Assembly (NCBI RefSeq): GCF_000252955.1 | Contig: NC_014228.1 | Location: 2,767,232-2,831,231, forward strand | Origin: Xenorhabdus nematophila ATCC 19061 | GTDB taxonomy: Bacteria > Pseudomonadota > Gammaproteobacteria > Enterobacterales > Enterobacteriaceae | Direction: 5' to 3' | DNA length: 64,000 bases | In this document: positions 58,562 through 64,000 of the stretch, piece after piece | Layout of the letters: the number at the start of each line of letters is the position of its first letter | Numbering within the stretch: the first letter of the stretch is position 1 | The notes under the pieces: model-generated | Told to the model about the DNA's origin: nothing | The model's database searches: none | The model's input: the letters and a program-made list of their open reading frames with translations, nothing else | Position numbers and translations under genes: made by a program

Positions 58562-60019
58562 ATGACAATAACTCCTGAACAATTGATCGCACTGTTGCCG
58601 CTATTGATCGTCGGATTGACGGTGGTGGTTGTGATGCTGTCCATTGCGTGGCGACGCGATCATTTCACCAATGTCACCCTGACCGTAATTGGACTCAACC
58701 TGGCTCTTTTATCTCTCTATTTTGTCGGGCTGGAAGAGCCGATGGATGTTACTCCATTGCTCTATGTTGATCGTTTTTCTATGTTCTATACAGCACTTGT
58801 GCTGATTGCGAGCCTTGCAACGACAACATTTGCTTACTCATGGTTGGAAAATTATCCCGATAACAAAGAAGAGTTTTATCTTCTGGTGTTGATAGCCGCT
58901 GTTGGGGGAATTTTGCTTTCTTCTGCCAACCACATGGCATCACTTTTCATCGGGATTGAATTGATCACGCTGCCGTTGTTTGGTTTGGTGGGCTACGCTT
59001 ATCGCCAGAAACGGTCGCTGGAAGCCAGTATTAAATATATGCTGTTATCGGCTGCGGCGTCTTCATTCCTGCTATTTGGTATTGCATTGCTGTATGCAGA
59101 ATCCGGCGATTTGTCCTTTGCAGCACTCGGCAGAAGCCTGAGTGACAGCAAACTGCATGAACCGCTGGTCTTGGCGGGATTAGGCATGATGCTGGTGGGA
59201 TTGGGCTTCAAACTTTCCCTCGTCCCTTTCCAGCTGTGGACGCCGGATGTTTATCAAGGTGCCCCGGCACCGGTATCAACCTTTCTGGCAACAGCAAGTA
59301 AAATTGCTATCTTTGCGGTAATTATGCGCTTATTCCTGGAAGCGCCTGTGACTGATAGCGAAACGTTACGTATTGTACTGACTGTTATTGCTATTGCATC
59401 TATCCTGTTTGGTAACCTGCTGGCATTGACCCAAAGTAACATCAAGCGTCTGCTGGGTTACTCATCCATTTCTCATCTGGGCTATTTGCTGGTGGTATTG
59501 GTGGCTATCAGAGATCACACACTGGCAGAAGAAACCGCGGGAATTTATTTAGTAGGTTATCTGCTTGCCAGCATCGGTGCATTTGGTGTAGTCAGCCTGA
59601 TGTCCAGCCCGTACAGAGGGCCGGATGCAGATTCACTGTTCTCATATCGAGGCTTGTTCTGGCATAAACCTATTTTGTCAGCCGTTATGACTATCATGAT
59701 GCTGTCATTGGCGGGAATACCATTAACTTTCGGTTTCATCGGTAAATTCTACGTTATCGCGACGGGTGTTGAAGCAAAATTATGGTGGCTGACCGGCGCC
59801 GTTGTTGTAGGTAGTGCGATCGGTCTTTACTACTACCTGCGTGTGATGGTGAGTTTGTATCTGCCGGCACCGAAAACACTGAACCGTGATACACCACACA
59901 ACTGGGCATTCACCGCAGGCGGGATTGTCGTATTGCTGACGGGTTTACTGGTATTGATCCTTGGTGTTTGGCCACAACCGTTGATTGATATTGTTCAACA
60001 AGTGAAAAGCGTTTTATAA
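58562..60019 (+). CDS. nuoN: NADH-quinone oxidoreductase subunit N
   Basis: 485 residues, third antiporter-like subunit, about 14 helices; [40 protein letters not shown] (key Lys) and [18 protein letters not shown] are the conserved segments. Last gene of the operon, followed 32 bp later by a strong terminator. Confidence 0.97.
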   Translation: MTITPEQLIALLPLLIVGLTVVVVMLSIAWRRDHFTNVTLTVIGLNLALLSLYFVGLEEPMDVTPLLYVDRFSMFYTALVLIASLATTTFAYSWLENYPDNKEEFYLLVLIAAVGGILLSSANHMASLFIGIELITLPLFGLVGYAYRQKRSLEASIKYMLLSAAASSFLLFGIALLYAESGDLSFAALGRSLSDSKLHEPLVLAGLGMMLVGLGFKLSLVPFQLWTPDVYQGAPAPVSTFLATASKIAIFAVIMRLFLEAPVTDSETLRIVLTVIAIASILFGNLLALTQSNIKRLLGYSSISHLGYLLVVLVAIRDHTLAEETAGIYLVGYLLASIGAFGVVSLMSSPYRGPDADSLFSYRGLFWHKPILSAVMTIMMLSLAGIPLTFGFIGKFYVIATGVEAKLWWLTGAVVVGSAIGLYYYLRVMVSLYLPAPKTLNRDTPHNWAFTAGGIVVLLTGLLVLILGVWPQPLIDIVQQVKSVL

Positions 60020-60051
60020 GATAGATAACAGACCCGACATTATCTGTCTTT

Positions 60052-60087
60052 AAGACCTAGTCATGATTTAGTGACTAGGTCTTTTTT
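60052..60087 (+). terminator. Intrinsic terminator of the nuo operon
   Basis: AAGACCTAGTCA and TGACTAGGTCTT form a perfect 12-bp stem with an 8-nt loop, followed by a T run to 60087. It closes the ~15-kb nuo transcript. Confidence 0.92.
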
Positions 60088-60117
60088 CGAATGCATTATT
60101 TATCTACAAGCAATGAG

Positions 60118-60459
60118 CTAATGAAAAAAAGAGAGAATGAAAATAATAAAACCAATAATAGATAAGCAAATGCAGATCTTACTACATTGATAAAATGGAT
60201 AAAGATTTCCCCAAGAATTCACTAGCTCACGCATCCCTTTTTCTATAAGTTGATTGGATAACTTACGAAATATTCTGATATAAATTAAGCTATAAACAGG
60301 CCAAATAATGAAAATAACTTTCGCTATTCCTTTATCGCCTATAAAAACAATTGTCAGCGTGATAGCAATAAATCCTAAAAATAAACGATTATCCAATATA
60401 TTCAAAGCATCAAGAATTTTTTGATCATGTTTTTTTGTTTTATATCTGGACAATGTCAT
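60118..60459 (-). CDS. Hypothetical three-helix membrane protein
   Basis: 113 residues, basic N-terminus (MTLSRYKTKKHDQK), hydrophobic segments at about 27-43 (LFLGFIAITLTIVFIG), 47-63 (VIFIIWPVYSLIYIRIF) and 93-112 (CICLSIIGFIIFILSFF). No family recognised. AT-rich compared with the core genes on both sides, so probably an acquired insertion between nuoN and betT. A 32-residue ORF with a good ribosome site ends 50 bp upstream on the same strand, suggesting a two-gene unit; a toxin/immunity or peptide/partner pair is one possibility, unproven. Confidence 0.6.
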   Translation of the reverse strand: MTLSRYKTKKHDQKILDALNILDNRLFLGFIAITLTIVFIGDKGIAKVIFIIWPVYSLIYIRIFRKLSNQLIEKGMRELVNSWGNLYPFYQCSKICICLSIIGFIIFILSFFH

Positions 60460-60508
60460 TATACCAAACGGGTTCGAATTAATATAAATATTGAATAAAG
60501 AAATTTAA

Positions 60509-60607
60509 CTAACTAATTGTTATAACACCAGATTTAATATCTATTTTTGTAACGTCTATAATTTCTATTTGTTTTCTTTCTGCTATTTGAATTCTTCTCA
60601 TCATCAT
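60509..60607 (-). CDS. Candidate 32-residue small ORF upstream of the membrane protein
   Basis: The ATG at 60607 lies 8 nt after GGAGGGG, one of the best ribosome sites in the window. The peptide reads MMMRRIQIAERKQIEIIDVT and ends in a hydrophobic/Ser tail (KSGVITIS). It is charged, with no signal peptide. An alternative ATG at 60614 in another frame gives a 26-residue Asn/Arg/Lys-rich peptide but sits only 1 nt from the site. Function unknown; might be a leader peptide, small toxin or gene remnant. Confidence 0.4.
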   Translation of the reverse strand: MMMRRIQIAERKQIEIIDVTKIDIKSGVITIS

Positions 60608-60812
60608 TTTTCATACCCCTCCATAAGTACAGCTACTTCTACTTTTATGTTAAGGTGACTCTTAGCGTAGGCTGCGTGAATAATAATCACAATAGGTCTT
60701 CGAGGAAGGTAACCATTTGATGTGGTTATTTTTATTTATTGGGATCTCTGCAAAAATTGCTTATCAGGAGTAAACAGGAGATAGCGTCGAACACTAATTT
60801 TAAAGGATAATT

Positions 60813-62807
60813 ATGAGTCAAGATAATACTGGTCAGGTAAAGACTAAAACTTCCATTAATCCACCCGTTTTTTTCTTCTCGGCGTTTTTAGTTATTGCAC
60901 TGGCGACATTCGCTGGTTTAAAACCCGAGCTTGCCGAACGATGGTTTAAGGCTTTACAGCAGGATATTTTTGTTAATGCCAGTTGGTTTTATATTCTTGC
61001 AGTTGCTTTGATTTTGCTTTCGGTGACCTATCTGGGATTATCCCGATACGGAAATATAAAGCTGGGTCCCGACCATGCTGAACCCGATTTCAGTTATTTT
61101 TCCTGGTTTGCCATGCTGTTTTCAGCAGGTATGGGAATCGGGCTGATGTTTTTTGGTGTGGCTGAACCTGTCATGCACTACCTTTCCCCTCCGGTGGGAA
61201 CACCTGAAAGTATCGAAGCTGCAAAACAAGCGATGAAGTTGACTTTCTTCCACTGGGGGCTTCACGCTTGGGCAATTTATGCCATTGTGGCGTTAATCCT
61301 GGCCTTTTTTAGTTACCGACACGGTTTGCCTTTAACATTGCGCTCTGCACTGTATCCGATTATTGGTGATAAAATTTATGGGCCGATTGGTCATGCTGTG
61401 GATGTTTTTGCTGTTATTGGTACTGTATTCGGTGTCGCTACCTCTTTGGGCTATGGTGTCCTTCAGGTTAATGCGGGTCTTAATCACCTCTTCGGGTTAC
61501 CTATCAACAGTAACGTACAGGTTATATTGATTATTGCCATTACTGCGTTGGCGACCCTTTCTGTTGTTTCCGGTCTGGATAGGGGCATTCGCATTTTGTC
61601 TGAACTGAATCTGGGCTTGGCGGTGTTATTGTTGATTCTGGTGGTCGCCCTGGGACCTACCGTATTGCTGCTGAAATCCTTTGTGGAAAACACGGGCGGC
61701 TATCTTTCGGAAATTGTCAGCAAGACATTTAACCTGTATGCCTATGAGCCTAAATCCAGTAACTGGTTAGGAGGATGGACATTGTTGTACTGGGGATGGT
61801 GGTTATCGTGGTCTCCATTTGTGGGTATGTTTATCGCGAGGGTTTCGCGGGGGCGTACAATCAGAGAATTTGTAACCGGTGTCTTGTTCGTCCCCAGTGG
61901 TTTTACCCTGATGTGGATGACCGCATTCGGTAACAGCTCCATTGACCTGATTGCGAATAAAGGGGCGAAAGAGTTAGCCGACATAGTACAGTCAGATGTT
62001 TCTCTGGCACTATTTAATTTTCTGGAGCATTTTCCGTTCCCTGACGTACTTTCATTCATTGCAATAGTCATGGTCGTGATGTTCTTCGTGACTTCAGCAG
62101 ATTCAGGTGCAATGGTGGTTGATGCACTGGCTTCCGGTGGTGCTAAGCATACGCCTGTTTGGCAACGGATATTCTGGGCTGGTTTGATGGGCGTTGTGGC
62201 TATTTCATTATTGATTGCAGGCGGATTATCCGCTCTGCAAACTGTAACCATTGCCAGCGCGCTGCCTTTTTCAGCCATTCTATTGATATCGATCTATGGC
62301 TTGCTTAAGGCATTACGCATTGATGCGTACAAAAAAGACAGCCAACAAATGACCACGATCGCCCCTCCGGCCAGCCGCAACCCTATACCGTGGCAGCGGA
62401 GGTTAAGAAATATCGTGTATTACCCTAAGCGGTCTCAGGTTAAGCGTTTTATGACTGAAGTTATCCAAAATTCAATGAAACTGGTCGCAGAGGAATTGGA
62501 TAAACAGAACAAAGACGCTGTTATTAGTGATGAAATGAATGACCGAATTCATTTGGAAGTGGATTTTGGCGAAAATCTTAACTTTGTTTATGAAGTTCGT
62601 CTGAGAAATTATATTCAGCCGGCATTTGCCATTGCAGGTTTGAACGATGATGAAAAAAGTGAGGAGCAAAAATATTATCGTGCGGAAGTTTACCTTAAAG
62701 AAGGTGGACAGGACTACGATTTAATGGGATGGACGCAAGAACAGATTATCCATGATATTTTGGATCAATACGAGAAGCACATTCACTTTTTGCATTTGGT
62801 TCGTTAG
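60813..62807 (+). CDS. betT: BCCT-family choline transporter, BetT type
   Basis: 664 residues. Twelve membrane helices (about 20-510) followed by a long soluble C-terminal domain (about 515-664), the form seen in BetT (677 in E. coli) and absent from short BCCT carriers; this domain senses osmotic stress in BetT. Family motif GWTLLYWGWWLSWSPFVGMFIARVSRGRTIREF (read as consecutive parts around residues 327-357) contains the aromatic trimethylammonium box; MGIGLMFFGVAEPV is the glycine-rich helix 3 region. AAAGGA stands 5 nt before the ATG. No betIBA genes are adjacent, so uptake for osmoprotection or for other use cannot be told apart. Confidence 0.88.
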   Translation: MSQDNTGQVKTKTSINPPVFFFSAFLVIALATFAGLKPELAERWFKALQQDIFVNASWFYILAVALILLSVTYLGLSRYGNIKLGPDHAEPDFSYFSWFAMLFSAGMGIGLMFFGVAEPVMHYLSPPVGTPESIEAAKQAMKLTFFHWGLHAWAIYAIVALILAFFSYRHGLPLTLRSALYPIIGDKIYGPIGHAVDVFAVIGTVFGVATSLGYGVLQVNAGLNHLFGLPINSNVQVILIIAITALATLSVVSGLDRGIRILSELNLGLAVLLLILVVALGPTVLLLKSFVENTGGYLSEIVSKTFNLYAYEPKSSNWLGGWTLLYWGWWLSWSPFVGMFIARVSRGRTIREFVTGVLFVPSGFTLMWMTAFGNSSIDLIANKGAKELADIVQSDVSLALFNFLEHFPFPDVLSFIAIVMVVMFFVTSADSGAMVVDALASGGAKHTPVWQRIFWAGLMGVVAISLLIAGGLSALQTVTIASALPFSAILLISIYGLLKALRIDAYKKDSQQMTTIAPPASRNPIPWQRRLRNIVYYPKRSQVKRFMTEVIQNSMKLVAEELDKQNKDAVISDEMNDRIHLEVDFGENLNFVYEVRLRNYIQPAFAIAGLNDDEKSEEQKYYRAEVYLKEGGQDYDLMGWTQEQIIHDILDQYEKHIHFLHLVR

Positions 62808-62833
62808 CTCATAGTTTATTAACAAAAAAACTG

Positions 62834-62868
62834 AAAATCCCCGGACTCGTCATCCGGGGATTTTTTAT
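62834..62868 (+). terminator. Terminator after betT
   Basis: AAAATCCCCGGA and TCCGGGGATTTT pair around a 7-nt loop, with a T run to 62866. It lies about 30 bp past the betT stop. Confidence 0.9.
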
Positions 62869-62976
62869 AGTGTGACTTATCCCGTATTATTGTGCTTTTT
62901 ATCGATTTCCATCGGTGCATTTGGCTTGCAGTGACTATCTTTTATCTATGGGCTTAATTTGACCGGGGGAAACTGA

Positions 62977-63420
62977 ATGCTGAAAACTTTACTGACTTAT
63001 GACGTTGTCCAATGGATTTCTGGTGTAAAAGATTGGCGTGAAGCTATCGCAATAGCTTGTCAGCCACTTATTGATAACAGAACGATTGAAACGAGCTATA
63101 TTGATGCAATTTATCGTTCCCATGAAGAAATCGGCCCTTATTACGTTATTGGTCCGGGGATTGCGATTCCACATGCAAGACCAGAGCAGGGGATCAATCG
63201 TCTTGCCCTGAGTTTAACGGTATTTCATCAAGGCGTCGTGTTTGGTTCAGAAAATAATGACCCGGTTAAATTACTGATCGTATTCGCAACGACAAGCAGT
63301 AATAGTCATATTGAAGTGCTGGCAGAACTCGCTGCACTTTTTGATGATCAAAAAAAAATCAATCGATTAATGAATGCGAGTAATCAAAACGAAGTTTTTT
63401 CGATTATTCAAGGTCACTAA
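62977..63420 (+). CDS. ulaC: PTS ascorbate-type EIIA component
   Basis: 147 residues. Mannitol/fructose-type EIIA domain with the phosphorylated His in GPGIAIPHARPE (His about residue 67) and the second His in SNSHIEVLAEL. It takes phosphate from HPr and passes it to EIIB. GGGGGA lies 6 nt before the ATG. First of three PTS genes; order IIA-IIB-IIC differs from the E. coli ula operon (IIC-IIB-IIA). Substrate is inferred to be ascorbate or a related sugar acid; gene names follow E. coli homologues. Confidence 0.8.
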   Translation: MLKTLLTYDVVQWISGVKDWREAIAIACQPLIDNRTIETSYIDAIYRSHEEIGPYYVIGPGIAIPHARPEQGINRLALSLTVFHQGVVFGSENNDPVKLLIVFATTSSNSHIEVLAELAALFDDQKKINRLMNASNQNEVFSIIQGH

Positions 63421-63463
63421 TTCCTATTTCATGACAGGTCATGTTACATGGCAGGAAAATATA

Positions 63464-63751
63464 ATGAAAATTACAGTCGTTTGCGGTAATGGATTAGGTA
63501 CTAGCTTAATGTTGGAAATGAGTATCAAAAATATTCTGAAAGAGTTGGGCGTTGAAGCTCGTGTTGAGCATATTGATTTGGGATCAGCTAAAGGGACAGT
63601 AAGCGATATTTTTATTGGCACAAAAGACATTGCTGAACAGCTGATTATACAGAATGTGAATGGAACCATTATTGCTCTGGAAAATATATTGGATAAATCC
63701 GCGATGAAAGCACGTTTATACGCAGTGTTATTTGAAATTGGCAAATTATAA
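63464..63751 (+). CDS. ulaB: PTS ascorbate-type EIIB component
   Basis: 95 residues from the ATG at 63464 (GCAGGA upstream); the frame is open from 63374 but that part overlaps the EIIA gene. The phosphocysteine loop is VVCGNGLGTSLMLE (Cys about residue 7), typical of the SgaB/UlaB group. It receives phosphate from EIIA and phosphorylates the sugar during transport. Twelve bp before the EIIC start. Confidence 0.85.
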   Translation: MKITVVCGNGLGTSLMLEMSIKNILKELGVEARVEHIDLGSAKGTVSDIFIGTKDIAEQLIIQNVNGTIIALENILDKSAMKARLYAVLFEIGKL

Positions 63752-63763
63752 TTGGGGGAGAAT

Positions 63764-64000
63764 ATGGATTTTTTTCGCTTCCTTATGAACGACATTTTGT
63801 CAGAGCCAGCTATTTTGGTCGGAATAATCGCTTTGATAGGACTAGTTCTCCAGAAAAAATCGGTAACAGAGTGCATTACAGGGACAGTAAAAACTATTCT
63901 GGGATTTGTTATTTTAGGAGCCGGAGCGGGATTAGTCATTAATTCGCTGGGTGGATTTGCCGCTATCTTCCAACATGCTTTTGGCATTCAGGGCGTTGTC
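63764..64000 (+). CDS. ulaA: PTS ascorbate-type EIIC permease, 5' part only
   Basis: 79 codons before the right edge: MDFFRFLMNDILSEPAILVG, then LIGLVLQKKSVTECITGTVK and ILGFVILGAGAGLVINSL, matching the N-terminal helices of UlaA/SgaT ascorbate permeases. GGGGGAG lies 4 nt before the ATG. The rest of the gene is outside the window. Confidence 0.85.
   Translation, partial: MDFFRFLMNDILSEPAILVGIIALIGLVLQKKSVTECITGTVKTILGFVILGAGAGLVINSLGGFAAIFQHAFGIQGVV

Overview
The window looks like a Xenorhabdus chromosome, most likely X. nematophila or a close relative. Three things point there: an enterobacterial core block (pta-ackA-yfbV-yfbT-yfbS-yfbR-alaA-lrhA-nuoA-N), large minus-strand NRPS genes, and a locus whose architecture matches the X. 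nematophila host-colonisation genes nilA, nilB and nilC. The species call is inference from gene content; no database search was run.

Bases 1-12.3 kb (minus strand) hold a lipopeptide NRPS operon: a cyclic-peptide ABC exporter, a one-module NRPS whose adenylation code reads as glycine, and an NRPS running off the left edge with two modules whose codes carry an acidic residue suited to a basic (lysine-like) substrate, then the start of a dual C/E domain. This matches the PAX lysine-rich lipopeptide system. A ~170-bp imperfect palindrome lies between exporter and NRPS genes.

Bases 12.3-20.6 kb are an accessory island: a broken astC/argD-type aminotransferase, an ISAs1-family remnant, nilA and nilB (AT-rich, minus), an IS200 copy with a frameshifted transposase, divergent nilC (plus), then debris of IS6, IS3 and IS21 elements and a lambdoid Q antiterminator, with two unassigned small ORFs among it. 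NilB has the TPR-plus-barrel build of Slam/type XI secretion proteins and NilC is a lipoprotein with a glycine-rich barrel-like end, so they probably act as exporter and cargo.

Bases 20.6-32.2 kb are one 3.86-kaa NRPS: C(starter)-A-T-C/E-A-T-C-A-T-C/E-T. Its last module has no adenylation domain, there is no thioesterase, and an intact terminator follows the stop. Its third A domain is a close relative of the lysine-type PAX domains but has Asn where they have Asp at a key pocket position.

Bases 32.7-44.4 kb are core metabolism and regulation: periplasmic carbonic anhydrase, the Pta-AckA acetate pathway, YfbV, sugar phosphatase YfbT, transporter YfbS, 5'-nucleotidase YfbR, aminotransferase AlaA and the LysR regulator LrhA/HexA, known in these genera as a regulator of secondary metabolism and host interaction. 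Bases 45.1-60.0 kb are the complete 13-gene nuo operon (fused nuoCD) ending in a strong terminator. Bases 60.1-64.0 kb hold an unassigned small membrane protein with a tiny upstream ORF, a BetT-type choline transporter and the start of an ascorbate-type PTS operon (IIA-IIB-IIC), cut by the right edge.
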